Notes: generated by a model not told the origin, from the sequence alone. 64,000 nucleotides of DNA from Chlamydiales bacterium (GCA_030681135.1 JAUXXF010000001.1:1-64000); one strand, 5' to 3'. Positions 41,847 through 50,231 are shown, counted from the stretch's first letter. Translations and numbers: made by a program.

Positions 41847-41931
41847 CAGGGAAATTATAGCTTAAAGCTAATCATCTTGCCAGATTCTTGTTTAATTGAT
41901 ACAGTTCAGAAGGATATTGTGGAGTTTTACA

Positions 41932-42633
41932 ATGAAGAAATCTTTGTGGGTTTGTTTATCCACCCTGGCTTTTAGCCCCCTTTTTGCAGCTGGGTCAGCT
42001 GTTGCTGCTCAAGCGCCTATGTTAGATTTAAAAAAAGTTTTTGCGTCTTCTCCGGTTATTTACACACTACTTTCTCTGATGTCAGTAGCAGCTTTGGTCA
42101 TTTGGCTCTATAGTTTAGCGACTTTTAGAAGCAAAGAGATCATGCCAAAAACATTTTCCGATCGAGTTCGCGCTATGTTAGAAGCTGCACAATATGAAGA
42201 AGCTCACCTTTTTTGCAAACAAGATGAAAATATTCTAGCCGGCATTATTGCAGTCGGGCTAACGACTCGCAAATTAGGGGCTCAAATCATGATGGATGCG
42301 ATGAAATCCGAAGGGAAAAGAGCTTCGACCGCCTTTTGGCAGCGCCTCTCTTTACTCAACGACATCGTCATCGTAGCTCCCATGTTGGGGCTGCTTGGCA
42401 CAGTGATCGGCATGTTCTACTCGTTTTATGATGTCAACCGTTCCATTGAGAGTATCAACGCTTTATTTGATGGGCTCGGGATTGCAGTAGGAACCACTGT
42501 CATGGGGCTTATTGTTGCTATTTTAGCGATGATGTTTTACACCACGTTAAAATATCGACTTGTCAGAACATTAAGTTTAGTAGAAAATGAAGCAGTGTCC
42601 ATCAGCACCTTAATGAATACGAAAGGAAACTGA
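41932..42633 (+). CDS. exbB: MotA/TolQ/ExbB proton-channel protein
   Basis: 233 residues from ATG 41932 (MKKSLWVCLSTLAFSPLFAA); GTGGAG lies upstream, and a longer frame from TTG 41896 is not needed. A signal-like N-terminal helix and three membrane segments are seen, with the family region PMLGLLGTVIGMFYSFYDV and GIAVGTTVMGLIVAILAMMF. Together with the ExbD/TolR protein two bases downstream it forms a proton channel that energises TonB or the Tol-Pal system. Chlamydiae have the exbB-exbD-tolB-pal type of cluster, but tolB and pal are not next to it here. Confidence 0.9.
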   Translation: MKKSLWVCLSTLAFSPLFAAGSAVAAQAPMLDLKKVFASSPVIYTLLSLMSVAALVIWLYSLATFRSKEIMPKTFSDRVRAMLEAAQYEEAHLFCKQDENILAGIIAVGLTTRKLGAQIMMDAMKSEGKRASTAFWQRLSLLNDIVIVAPMLGLLGTVIGMFYSFYDVNRSIESINALFDGLGIAVGTTVMGLIVAILAMMFYTTLKYRLVRTLSLVENEAVSISTLMNTKGN

Positions 42634-42635
42634 TT

Positions 42636-43094
42636 ATGGACTTAATTCCTCATGATGAACTCAAGCCAATAAGTGGGATCAATTATGCGCCCATGATTGA
42701 TTTTCTCTTTTTGATGCTCGCTTTATTTGCCACCCTGGCCATATCAAAAGCGAGCCTTTATGATGCAGAGATCCATTTGGCAGAGATCAAATCCCCTTCC
42801 TCTACCGACACCATGCAAAACAAAAAAGAGATTCAGCAGATCAATATTTCTATTACGGCTGGCGGACAATTTAAATGGCTTACTGAATTCCAGGAATATC
42901 CGATGGTTCGCGTAGAAGAGGTCCAAGAAGAGTTGGCCCGCCAGTATCAAATCGGGGCTCTAGCTCAGGATAAATCACAAACAGAGATTCTCTTGCATAT
43001 TGACAAACAAGCCCCTTGGGATCCTATTGCAAAAACCATTTTTGCCGTCAGAGAGCTCGGTTTTTCTGTCCACCCGGTCTATACTTCCGAATAG
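42636..43094 (+). CDS. exbD: ExbD/TolR-family protein
   Basis: 152 residues. One membrane helix near the N-terminus (INYAPMIDFLFLMLALFATL) carries the essential Asp of the proton path (D in PMIDFLF). The periplasmic domain follows, with the pattern QINISITAGGQFKW and TEILLHIDKQAPWDPIAKTI. It pairs with ExbB directly upstream. Confidence 0.9.
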   Translation: MDLIPHDELKPISGINYAPMIDFLFLMLALFATLAISKASLYDAEIHLAEIKSPSSTDTMQNKKEIQQINISITAGGQFKWLTEFQEYPMVRVEEVQEELARQYQIGALAQDKSQTEILLHIDKQAPWDPIAKTIFAVRELGFSVHPVYTSE

Positions 43095-43148
43095 CCCGTG
43101 ATCAGTAGTTGAAACTAAAGTCTTCTTAAAGGTACAATGTTTTCTTCT

Positions 43149-43230
<82 letters not shown>

Positions 43231-43246
43231 CATCCTTAGAAGTAAT

Positions 43247-43771
43247 GTGCGTAAAAAATTTTCTCTAATCATAGTTGCTCTCTGTCTTATAGGGGGAATC
43301 TACTTTCTTTTTATAAAGCCGTTTTCTCATTCTTCTTTTAATGGCTACTGTGCATTTTGCGATCCGGCCGTCCTAAATAATCAAAAATTTTATGAAGACG
43401 ATCTTGTGTTTGCGCTATACACCCATAAGCCTATTTTTCCTGGTCATTGCCTCGTTGTCTCAAAAAGGCATGTAGAACGCTTTGAAGGATTAACTGATGC
43501 AGAGATCACGCAAATAGGTAGAGTCATTAAAAAAGTGGACCGAGCAGTAGCAAAGGTATTTGGGACATCTCCTTATCTCCTTCTTGAAAAAAACGGCCAT
43601 GAAGTTGGGCAATCTGTTCCCCATGTCCATTTTCATTACGTACCTCGAAAGTCGGGCGATGATTCTACGATTCAATTCTTTGCAAAAATGTACATGGCCC
43701 ATGTTAAACAGCCCATTTCGGAAAGCGAAATGCATGAAACTATAGAAAAATTGAAAAAGACAATCGAGTGA
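43247..43771 (+). CDS. HIT-family hydrolase with N-terminal membrane anchor
   Basis: 174 residues from GTG 43247. A short N-terminal hydrophobic helix (FSLIIVALCLIGGIYFLFI) is followed by a CAFC pair (zinc-like, GYCAFCDP) and the HIT domain with the histidine triad HVHFHYV (positions near 137). HIT proteins hydrolyse dinucleoside polyphosphates or AMP-lysine-type bonds. A membrane-anchored form is unusual. It starts 17 bases after tRNA-Leu and is coupled to the next gene by overlap (GTGA). Confidence 0.88.
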   Translation: MRKKFSLIIVALCLIGGIYFLFIKPFSHSSFNGYCAFCDPAVLNNQKFYEDDLVFALYTHKPIFPGHCLVVSKRHVERFEGLTDAEITQIGRVIKKVDRAVAKVFGTSPYLLLEKNGHEVGQSVPHVHFHYVPRKSGDDSTIQFFAKMYMAHVKQPISESEMHETIEKLKKTIE

Positions 43772-44565
43772 ATATGGAATTTATTGCTCATCAACAAATT
43801 GGATCAGGAAAAGAAAAAGTCCTCGTGATGCACAACTGGATGGGCGATTCGACAAGTTACGACTCCATACTTCCCTATCTTAATATCGATGAATATACCT
43901 ACGTTTTTGTTGACCTTCGCGGCTATGGGCGTTCCAAAGAAATGCGAGGAACTTATTCGGTGGAAGAGGCAAGTGTTGATGCTATCAAACTCATTGATTT
44001 CTTAGGTTGGGATAAATTTCATCTGATAGGACACTCTATGTCCGGTATGATTGTTCAAAAAATCACTGTAGACAATCCTTCGAGAGTCAAAAGCGTGGTA
44101 GCGATAACACCTGTTCCTGCTTGTGGATCTCCCGGTCCTAAAGAGATGATGGACTTTCTTGAAAGTGTAGCCTTAAATAACGATGAGGCCGCTATGCAGT
44201 GTATCAATACATTGACCAGCAATCGTTATACCAAGACATTCGCTAAAAAGATGGTTGCAGATCTGCGTGAAAGGTCTACAAGCGAAGCACGCCTTGGTTA
44301 TTTGAATATGTTTTCTTATACTGATTTTTCTGAATCTGTGAAAGGTCTACAAACTCCGATATTAGTCTTGTTTGGCGAATATGACTTTGAAGGAAGCGAA
44401 GCATTCATGCGCAATACCTTTTTGAATTGGTATCCAAATGCGCAGTTAGAATGTTGCAAAGAGTCGGGTCATTATCCAATGATAGAAACTCCAATCGCTT
44501 TGATTTCTACCATAGAGAAGTTTTTGTCCGCTCACTCCTCTGGCTCTGTGATTATACCCAAGTGA
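43768..44565 (+). CDS. Alpha/beta hydrolase
   Basis: About 265 residues, GTG 43768 or ATG 43774. Alpha/beta hydrolase fold with a full triad: nucleophile elbow LIGHSMSGM (Ser90), Asp206 in FGEYDFEGSE and His235 in KESGHYPMIE. The oxyanion region MHNWMGDS follows the first strands. The closest types are small esterases or hydrolases of the 3-oxoadipate enol-lactonase/proline iminopeptidase group; substrate unknown. It follows the HIT gene by overlap. Confidence 0.88.
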   Translation: MNMEFIAHQQIGSGKEKVLVMHNWMGDSTSYDSILPYLNIDEYTYVFVDLRGYGRSKEMRGTYSVEEASVDAIKLIDFLGWDKFHLIGHSMSGMIVQKITVDNPSRVKSVVAITPVPACGSPGPKEMMDFLESVALNNDEAAMQCINTLTSNRYTKTFAKKMVADLRERSTSEARLGYLNMFSYTDFSESVKGLQTPILVLFGEYDFEGSEAFMRNTFLNWYPNAQLECCKESGHYPMIETPIALISTIEKFLSAHSSGSVIIPK

Positions 44566-44587
44566 ATTCAAAAGTTGGGAGTTTGAC

Positions 44588-44678
44588 AAGGAGGCGGCGC
44601 AAATTTTTCTTCCTTCGCTCGCACCCTGCCTCTGGCAAGGCCCTCCACTCCAGGAAATAAAATTTGCGCACCTCCTTG
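44588..44678. repeat. Intergenic palindromic repeat related to the one inside the SET gene
   Basis: Outer arms AAGGAGG..CGCAAATTTT (44588-44607) and AAAATTTGCGCACCTCCTTG (44659-44678) pair with a small internal bulge. The loop contains TCGCTCG, TGCCTCTGGCAA and CTCCACTCCAGG. The element inside the SET gene (32208-32335) has TCACTCG, TGCCTCCGGCAA and TTGCTCCAG in the same order, plus CCTCCTTG in the outer arm. So both belong to one repeat family; the inner arms differ. Confidence 0.75.
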
Positions 44679-44715
44679 CTATATCTATCACTCTGAATTT
44701 AAATGACTATAAACT

Positions 44716-44744
44716 TTGTGCTAATCGAACAGACATATTATATT
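44716..44744 (+). promoter_or_regulatory. Promoter of the second hydrolase gene
   Basis: TTGTGC (44716-44721), 17-base spacer, TATATT (44739-44744). A perfect 14-base palindrome ACAGGAATTCCTGT (44761-44774) lies about ten bases after the expected transcription start, followed by the G10 tract before the start codon. Confidence 0.45.
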
Positions 44745-44782
44745 AGCTTTGAACCAATAAACAGGAATTCCTGTGCTTTTCT

Positions 44783-44792
44783 GGGGGGGGGG
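44783..44792 (+). promoter_or_regulatory. G10 homopolymer tract just upstream of a start codon
   Basis: Ten consecutive G, followed by TG and ATG (44795). It occupies the ribosome-binding position of the pseudo-hydrolase gene. Such tracts slip easily in replication, so tract length can change ribosome access; phase-variable poly-G tracts are established in chlamydial pmp genes. Confidence 0.6.
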
Positions 44793-44794
44793 TG

Positions 44795-45577
44795 ATGAAT
44801 GTCAATGGGACTGAAATTTTTGTAGAGAAACTTCCCGGAACTGGAGATTTGAATTTTGTCCTGATTCACAATGCGGGCTCGGACCATCGTTTTTTTACTC
44901 ATCAAATTGAAATGTTGAAACAATTTGGCGATATCGTGCAACTGGATTTACCAGGTTCTGGCAAGAGTCATCCGATATCCAGCTACAAAATGAGAGATTT
45001 GTCGTCTGTGATTGCGACGATTTGTAGAAAATTATCTCTTAAGAATATCTGTCTGATAGGACTCAATAACGGCGCTAATATCGCGATTGATACTGTAGTG
45101 AACCAATCTCTGGCCGTCGAAAAACTTATTTTGATCGATCCTCCCATTTTTATGGATAAGTCCTTCGTTCATGAAATCAATTCTTATATTGAGATTTTAG
45201 AAAAGGCTGAGTTCAATGATCAGTTTGTAACATCGTTTGTCGATGGATTATTTCTTAATACGGAATCTACTAACAAGGAAATTGCTGCGAGTGCCTTCAA
45301 TGATGTAAATAAAAAATCTCTATCAGAAATTTTTAGAGGCCTTCTTGAATGGGATGCGAAGTCAGCGGGAATATTAAAAAAGATTGATTGTCCAACACTA
45401 TGCATTTTAACCGATGAACATCACTGTTCCTACGAAAAGATGCATCGAGAAGCCCCTCAATTTGAAATTGGAAAGGTTGTGGGATCAAAATGCTGGGCTA
45501 CTTTAGAAGTACCTGAACAAATCAACGCTATGATTGCTCGTTTTTTAAAAATTCATCACCACCTACCAAACTATTAA
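44795..45577 (+). CDS. Alpha/beta-hydrolase-fold protein without catalytic Ser and His
   Basis: 260 residues from ATG 44795. The fold is clear: strand plus VLIHNAGSDHRFFTHQIEML, VQLDLPGSGKSHP and the elbow region LIGLNNGANIAIDTV. The nucleophile elbow normally reads GHSxG; here it is GLNNG, with Asn in place of Ser. At the end, LEVPEQINAMIARFL is typical, but the catalytic His position reads GSKCWATLE instead of GSGHxPxLE. So two of three triad residues are lost; an Asp (LTDEHH) remains. It is either a non-catalytic binding protein or a decaying gene. The tract of ten G upstream and the 50-base overlap with the convergent TetR gene are noteworthy. Confidence 0.85.
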   Translation: MNVNGTEIFVEKLPGTGDLNFVLIHNAGSDHRFFTHQIEMLKQFGDIVQLDLPGSGKSHPISSYKMRDLSSVIATICRKLSLKNICLIGLNNGANIAIDTVVNQSLAVEKLILIDPPIFMDKSFVHEINSYIEILEKAEFNDQFVTSFVDGLFLNTESTNKEIAASAFNDVNKKSLSEIFRGLLEWDAKSAGILKKIDCPTLCILTDEHHCSYEKMHREAPQFEIGKVVGSKCWATLEVPEQINAMIARFLKIHHHLPNY

Positions 45578-46181
45578 TAAGTAACCCAGCCAGCCATTTC
45601 TCATATTCATCAGATGTCCATCCTTGTTCTATCACGAACATGCGGTACATATCGCGCCCAGTAAAGGCCCATAGAATATCTCGAGCCTTAGTGATACTGA
45701 GCTCCTTAGCAAGAGAGTTTTCTTTTACCATAGCTTTTATGGTCACCTCCTGTCGATTGTAACGGCGCATCTCTTTTTCTTTTTCAAGCTCCTTGAACTC
45801 GGGAGCCAACACAGCAGCGCCTCGTAAAATATCCATTTGAGCTCTCTCTGCATCATACATCTGCCGTGCAATTTTAGCAGAAATGCAGAGGCGCTCTTTT
45901 GGTGACTTCTCTTGTATGCTTTTTTCTACAAGAGCGTTGAACTGATCTGCAGGAAGAGCCTCATCCATTAAGGCGCGGAGTACCCCCCGCTTAGACTGAA
46001 AGAGAGAATAAATGGTGGGCATTGAAACGTTCGCTGCTTGAGCTATTTTTTCAATGGTCACATGCTCAAATCCTTCCGATTCAAAAAAACTTTTTGCGGA
46101 AGAAAGAATGCGTCCTCTGGTTTGTGCTGCTTGTGTATTTCTGGTAGCCGATTTGTAAGGTCTTTTTTTGATTTCTGGCAT
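45528..46181 (-). CDS. TetR-family transcriptional regulator
   Basis: 217 residues. A basic N-terminus (KKRPYKSATRNTQAAQTRGR) is followed by the TetR helix-turn-helix FEHVTIEKIAQAANVSMPTIYSLFQSKRGVL (about 35-65), with a large ligand-binding domain behind. It is divergent from the SnoaL-like gene; two related palindromes in between (46188-46201 and 46222-46235) are the likely operators. It probably represses itself and the SnoaL-like gene until an unknown ligand binds. Confidence 0.9.
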   Translation of the reverse strand: MPEIKKRPYKSATRNTQAAQTRGRILSSAKSFFESEGFEHVTIEKIAQAANVSMPTIYSLFQSKRGVLRALMDEALPADQFNALVEKSIQEKSPKERLCISAKIARQMYDAERAQMDILRGAAVLAPEFKELEKEKEMRRYNRQEVTIKAMVKENSLAKELSITKARDILWAFTGRDMYRMFVIEQGWTSDEYEKWLAGLLINSLVGGDEFLKNEQS

Positions 46182-46187
46182 ATTGGG

Positions 46188-46237
46188 TATAGCTCACTAT
46201 ATCTAATGTTGACTTAATGAATGTAGTTTACTATAGT
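46188..46237 (+). promoter_or_regulatory. Promoter and TetR operators of the SnoaL-like gene
   Basis: -35 TTGACT (46209-46214), 17-base spacer, -10 TATAGT (46232-46237). Two similar dyads, TATAGCTCACTATA (46188-46201) and TGTAGTTTACTATA (46222-46235), lie upstream of the -35 and across the -10, centres 34 bases apart. The outer halves TAG..CTA are shared. This is a classical repression layout for the divergent TetR gene. Confidence 0.65.
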
Positions 46238-46272
46238 CAATTTAGATTGTCAAAAAAATCCACAAGGAGGAG

Positions 46273-46632
46273 ATGATGTTGAAAGATACAAAAGCTACAG
46301 GAGTAGCTTATTACAAGGCTCTTGGAGAGAAAAATATGGAAGAGGTAAAAAAATACCTACACCCTGATATTCAATTTACAGATCCACAGGAAACGGTCAT
46401 TGGCAGAGAAAAGGTTCTGAAAGCCGCTGAAGGATTTACAGGCATTTTTAAGACTCTAACAATCCGTGCAAAATTTGGTTCAGAAGATCATGCAATGATC
46501 GTATATGATGTAGAAATTCCTGGCCTTGCCAAAAATTTACATGCCGCCTCTCTCTTGAGTTTTCGAGAAGGGCTCATCTCAAAGATCGAGCTTTTCTATG
46601 ACTCTAGAGGTTTGGGAAGCAAGCCAGAGTGA
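46273..46632 (+). CDS. SnoaL/NTF2-like protein
   Basis: 119 residues. AAGGAGG (46264-46270) precedes two ATG codons (46273, 46276). The pattern AYYKALGEKNMEEVKKYLHP then DIQFTDP and LLSFREGLISKIELFYD is typical of SnoaL/NTF2-like small cone-shaped folds, often isomerases, cyclases or polyketide-like lyases. No specific substrate. Probably controlled by the divergent TetR regulator. Confidence 0.85.
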   Translation: MMLKDTKATGVAYYKALGEKNMEEVKKYLHPDIQFTDPQETVIGREKVLKAAEGFTGIFKTLTIRAKFGSEDHAMIVYDVEIPGLAKNLHAASLLSFREGLISKIELFYDSRGLGSKPE

Positions 46633-46765
46633 CCTTACCCTAGGCATGTCGCCGAATGTTTTATCAGAAACAGTAAGATGTTCGGCTCTGAATGACTTTT
46701 CAGAATCTGCTTCCCATCTCTATTTTTGATTGTTTTCGGAAAGAAAGCCTTACTGCAAGAGAAGG

Positions 46766-47284
46766 CTATGAAACAATGCGCTCCATGTACACTCTATCAC
46801 TTGAATAATATTCGTGAATAGCAGCAGGAATTTTAATGCTTGGAGAAAAACCTAAGTGCTTGTAAAAATTCTGAGCTTGAAGATTGTACGTCCGCGTCAG
46901 CAACCCAACTTTCTGCGTATCTACATATAATTCCTGCATAGCATACATTAATCGTTTCCCCAAACCTTGGCCTTGATAATCAGGATGTACCACGAAATGG
47001 TGAATATACAAATACTGAGCATCACTCGCATATGTATATAACCCATAAGCAACAATTCTCTCGCCCTCTCTGGTCATATTAAACGTATAATTTTCAGCAT
47101 GAGACTTTGGTTTATCACGGTCAAACACATCTGCCCAAAATTCTGCAGGATTATTACCCATTAAAGCAAGATCCTCTGCGCTTACGCTTTCTGACATTGT
47201 AACAAATGCCTTCACATACAACACTCTTAAGTCTTCCCATTCTTGAGATGTGAGATCTCGCGCAGAGCACATTATACTATTCAT
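46766..47284 (-). CDS. GNAT-family N-acetyltransferase
   Basis: 172 residues from ATG 47284 (MNSIMCSA). GNAT fold with the acetyl-CoA pyrophosphate loop VVHPDYQGQGLGKRLMYAMQ (Q/RxxGxG/A), strand IHHFVV before it and YNLQAQNFYKHLGF behind, the usual motif B. Substrate unknown; small antibiotics, amines or protein N-termini are options. Lone gene. Confidence 0.85.
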   Translation of the reverse strand: MNSIMCSARDLTSQEWEDLRVLYVKAFVTMSESVSAEDLALMGNNPAEFWADVFDRDKPKSHAENYTFNMTREGERIVAYGLYTYASDAQYLYIHHFVVHPDYQGQGLGKRLMYAMQELYVDTQKVGLLTRTYNLQAQNFYKHLGFSPSIKIPAAIHEYYSSDRVYMERIVS

Positions 47285-47426
47285 TTTTGGTTCCAAAATA
47301 CAAAAGAAAAATCGATGAACTTTAATCTCGAAAGAGATTTTATCGTTTACATGTCACGAACTTTACCAAAATCTTACTCTATTGCTTAATTTTGGTTATA
47401 GAGATTTTCTTCAAAAATTGCAGATC

Positions 47427-48149
47427 TTAAGTAAGGCGATAATGGATGAGGGTCATTCCATCTTTCTTTTCTATGGGTAAAATCGAAATGTGCCCTACTT
47501 CGAAAGTGCTGCGCACTTGAGTTCCCCCATCTGCTACACCGCCCACTCCTTTCAAAGTTAAAAGTCTTAAAGGCTTGTTCTTCGGCAATCCTGGCTGCAG
47601 ATAGATTGCTTCACGTTCAAGTTCTTCATGATCAACAAAGCGGACTGAGAAAGGAAGATTCTGCTCAACTAAATCATTAGCTTTTTTCTCAAGCGCTTCG
47701 CGAAAGTCTTCTTCTACGGTTCCCTGATAGTAAATAACTGGTTTTTTTTCATGATCCCCTTTGAAAGGCATAAGAGGACTAGGAGAATAACCTAAGAGAT
47801 ATAAAGCGAAATCTACAACATGACCGGCAGAATGAAGGCGCATATTAAGGTATCGCCTATTCCAATCGAGAGCTCCTTTTAATGAGGCGCCAACAGGCGG
47901 AGGCTGATCCCCTTCAACATAATGGATAGTTTTACCGTCTTTGAGTAAGACTTGGTAAACTTTGCCTTTCCAGGTGTCTGTAAAGAGTAAACCTTGATCT
48001 GTTGCTTGTCCTCCACCTCTTGGATAGAAAATGGTTTTATCTAGAACTATCATCCATCGTTGTTGCTGATCACCTTCTTTGTCAATCTCAGTAATCATAG
48101 CATCCATCTCTTTGAGATAGGCATCACTCAAATAAAGTGGGGTGGTCAT
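47427..48149 (-). CDS. AlaX-type alanyl-tRNA editing protein with altered metal site
   Basis: 240 residues from ATG 48149 (MTTPLYLSD), chosen for GGAG 6-7 bases upstream. The AlaX/AlaRS second additional domain is recognisable: IFYPRGGGQATDQGLL, RRYLNMRLHSAGHVVDFALY (the HxxxH zinc motif) and GVADGGTQVRSTFEVGHI near the end. The usual CGGTH zinc ligands are DGGTQ here, so two of four ligands differ (Asp may still bind). Family role: deacylation of mis-charged tRNA-Ala. Activity in this variant is uncertain. Confidence 0.85.
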   Translation of the reverse strand: MTTPLYLSDAYLKEMDAMITEIDKEGDQQQRWMIVLDKTIFYPRGGGQATDQGLLFTDTWKGKVYQVLLKDGKTIHYVEGDQPPPVGASLKGALDWNRRYLNMRLHSAGHVVDFALYLLGYSPSPLMPFKGDHEKKPVIYYQGTVEEDFREALEKKANDLVEQNLPFSVRFVDHEELEREAIYLQPGLPKNKPLRLLTLKGVGGVADGGTQVRSTFEVGHISILPIEKKDGMTLIHYRLT

Positions 48150-48201
48150 AAAATTCTCCAAGTTTTTTCGGTATAAATAATAAATGAAGTCCAATTAAAT
48201 T

Positions 48202-48924
48202 TCATAATAAACGTTTTTGTAAAATAACGTTTAGCACTTTCCTTGTGTAGTCTTTTCCATGCATCGGACTAGAGGAAGTTTTTTCTGAAGCTTCTATTAC
48301 AGTAAACATATCACCAAATTCATTGGATAAATCGACGAGTGAATAAAGATATGAGGCTATGTTCGCGTAAGGATCTATCACCAATTTTTCTTTAGGAGAA
48401 GGAGAATGTTGCAAAAGAGGGCCATAAAAGCCGTCATTTATGGAAGCTAAAGAAATGAAATAAAAACCATTAGGTTTTAAAGCTTTCCATAACTGCCTTC
48501 GGTAGTTTTTTTGCGCTTCTTTATTTGTGATATGTTTATAGCAAAACACATCAATCGCAATATCTAAGGAATGAGAGGCTATAGGCCATTTCGATGAGAC
48601 GTCTTGAGCAAATGCGATAACCGGTAATTTTGTTTGCTTAGCTTCTTCATTGATGGCGTCGGCATTGCTTTGCAGGAGATCGATAGCAGTGACTGAAAAT
48701 CCACGGCTAACTAAATAAAAGCTATTTCGCCCAAGTCCGCAGCCTAAATCTGCAGCTTTTTGTTTCTCATTGCCATCTTGCTTTTCAAGCCAAGAGATGA
48801 ATTCTACTAGGGCGTTGCTAGGGTCTTTTCTAAAAGATGAAGGGATCCCCTGCCTTTTATACTCAGCAGCCCAGGCTTCTGATAATTCAGGAGCCTGGCA
48901 CTTGAAGATATCAATCTTCGTCAC
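48202..48924 (-). CDS. SAM-dependent methyltransferase (class I)
   Basis: 240 residues, GTG 48924. Motif I AADLGCGLGRNSFYLVSRGF, acidic end of the second strand (VTAIDLLQSNAD), motif post-I SHSLDIAIDVFCYKHI and ALKPNGFYFISLASI are in canonical order. Substrate unknown; the shape fits small-molecule methyltransferases of the UbiE/thiopurine type. It overlaps the end of the symporter gene by 14 bases. Confidence 0.85.
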   Translation of the reverse strand: MTKIDIFKCQAPELSEAWAAEYKRQGIPSSFRKDPSNALVEFISWLEKQDGNEKQKAADLGCGLGRNSFYLVSRGFSVTAIDLLQSNADAINEEAKQTKLPVIAFAQDVSSKWPIASHSLDIAIDVFCYKHITNKEAQKNYRRQLWKALKPNGFYFISLASINDGFYGPLLQHSPSPKEKLVIDPYANIASYLYSLVDLSNEFGDMFTVIEASEKTSSSPMHGKDYTRKVLNVILQKRLL

Positions 48925-50203
48925 TGACAGGATCTACAGCGAGGACATTCTTCTCCCCTTCAGAGCGTGCAACGAGGATTGCGCAGCAGCTATCGCTATA
49001 CACATTGACCATCGTACGGCACATGTCGAGAAGTCTGTCTACAGCAATAAATAAACCAATCCCTTCAGCAGGCAACCCAATGACCTTTAAGATCACTAAA
49101 ATAGCCACAAGGCTGGCAGAAGGAATCCCCGCAACTCCAATCGAAGTGATCAAAGCCATGAAGACAACAAGAAATTGGGTCACGAGACTCATTTCAATTC
49201 CATAAACCTGCGCTACAAACATAGCAGCAACGCACTCATAGAGAGCAGAGCCTGACATATTGATCGAAGTGCCCAAAGGAATGACTAAACTGCAAACCCG
49301 GTTTGATACGCCGGCTCGCTTTTCTACGCAATCGATAGTGATTGGCAAGGTGGCCGAAGAGGAGCTTGTAGAAAATGCAGTCACTAAAGCAGGTCCCATC
49401 GCTTTTAAATGGCGGCTTGGTTTGACTCGTCCAATAATTTGGAGTAACCCAGATAGTCCCACAAGCATAAATGTGGCAAGTCCCAAGACTACTGTAAGGA
49501 AAAATAGTGCCAAAGACCCTAACGACTTGAGCCCTGCTGTCATAAACACTTTAGCGACAAGACAAAAGACGCCATAAGGTAAAAATCTCATCACAATATG
49601 TGTAATTTTGATCATCGCCTCGAACACTCCTTGCCAAAACCCTAGAAGAATAGAGGCAGGATGAGAGTTGATCTTCGAAATCGCGTAACCAAATAGCAGA
49701 CTGAAGAAAATAAGCCCCAGCATTTGTGTTTGAGAAAAGGCGGCAACTATATTAGAAGGAACGATTTGCATAAGGACGTCGACGAAAGCTTTTCCCTCTG
49801 TATGGCCCAAATGGCTATGCAAGTCAGCTAGTACAGCTTGTCCTGTATCCCTTGTTGCAGATAACGTCTCAGGATTTCCAGGATGGATTACATTCACAAA
49901 GAAAAGACCTATTAAAATAGCCATTAAGCTAGTTCCTAGATAAAAAGAGAACATCTTAAGTCCAAGTCTTCCAAATGACCGATCTCCACCAATTCGAGCA
50001 ATCCCTGTAATAATCGATGAGGAAACCAAAGGAACAACAACTAACGTTAAAGCGTTTAAAAAAATATTACCCAACACGTCAAATATGGAATAGAATGAGA
50101 CCCCAAATAGATTATGCTCATACTCCAATAAGCTTCCTGTGATAATAGCTAAAATAATCGCGATAAAAACAGGCCAAGGCCGTTTGTGTTTTTTCTTGGG
50201 CAT
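48911..50203 (-). CDS. Dicarboxylate/amino acid:cation symporter (DAACS family)
   Basis: 430 residues with eight hydrophobic segments and two hairpin loops. Family motifs: Ser-rich TAFSTSSSSATLPITIDCVE (hairpin 1), VIPLGTSINMSGSALYECVA (helix 7) and AVDRLLDMCRTMVNVYSDSC (helix 8), equivalent to the substrate and Na-binding NMDGT and DRxRTMxNVxGD motifs. Members carry glutamate/aspartate or C4-dicarboxylates; the R in RTMVNV suggests acidic substrates. An intracellular bacterium could use it to draw host dicarboxylates, in line with the malic enzyme at 61233. Confidence 0.92.
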   Translation of the reverse strand: MPKKKHKRPWPVFIAIILAIITGSLLEYEHNLFGVSFYSIFDVLGNIFLNALTLVVVPLVSSSIITGIARIGGDRSFGRLGLKMFSFYLGTSLMAILIGLFFVNVIHPGNPETLSATRDTGQAVLADLHSHLGHTEGKAFVDVLMQIVPSNIVAAFSQTQMLGLIFFSLLFGYAISKINSHPASILLGFWQGVFEAMIKITHIVMRFLPYGVFCLVAKVFMTAGLKSLGSLALFFLTVVLGLATFMLVGLSGLLQIIGRVKPSRHLKAMGPALVTAFSTSSSSATLPITIDCVEKRAGVSNRVCSLVIPLGTSINMSGSALYECVAAMFVAQVYGIEMSLVTQFLVVFMALITSIGVAGIPSASLVAILVILKVIGLPAEGIGLFIAVDRLLDMCRTMVNVYSDSCCAILVARSEGEKNVLAVDPVSDED

Positions 50204-50231
50204 CCTCTTATTTCCTCTGTAGTATTTTTCT

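Noticed and set aside
43095..43148. Possible extra small gene between exbD and tRNA-Leu
   Set aside because: The gap is short and carries only upstream sequence of the tRNA gene.
46651..46686. GCCGAA...TTCGGC as a terminator after the SnoaL-like gene
   Set aside because: Only a six-base stem with a long loop and no T run; too weak to list as a feature.
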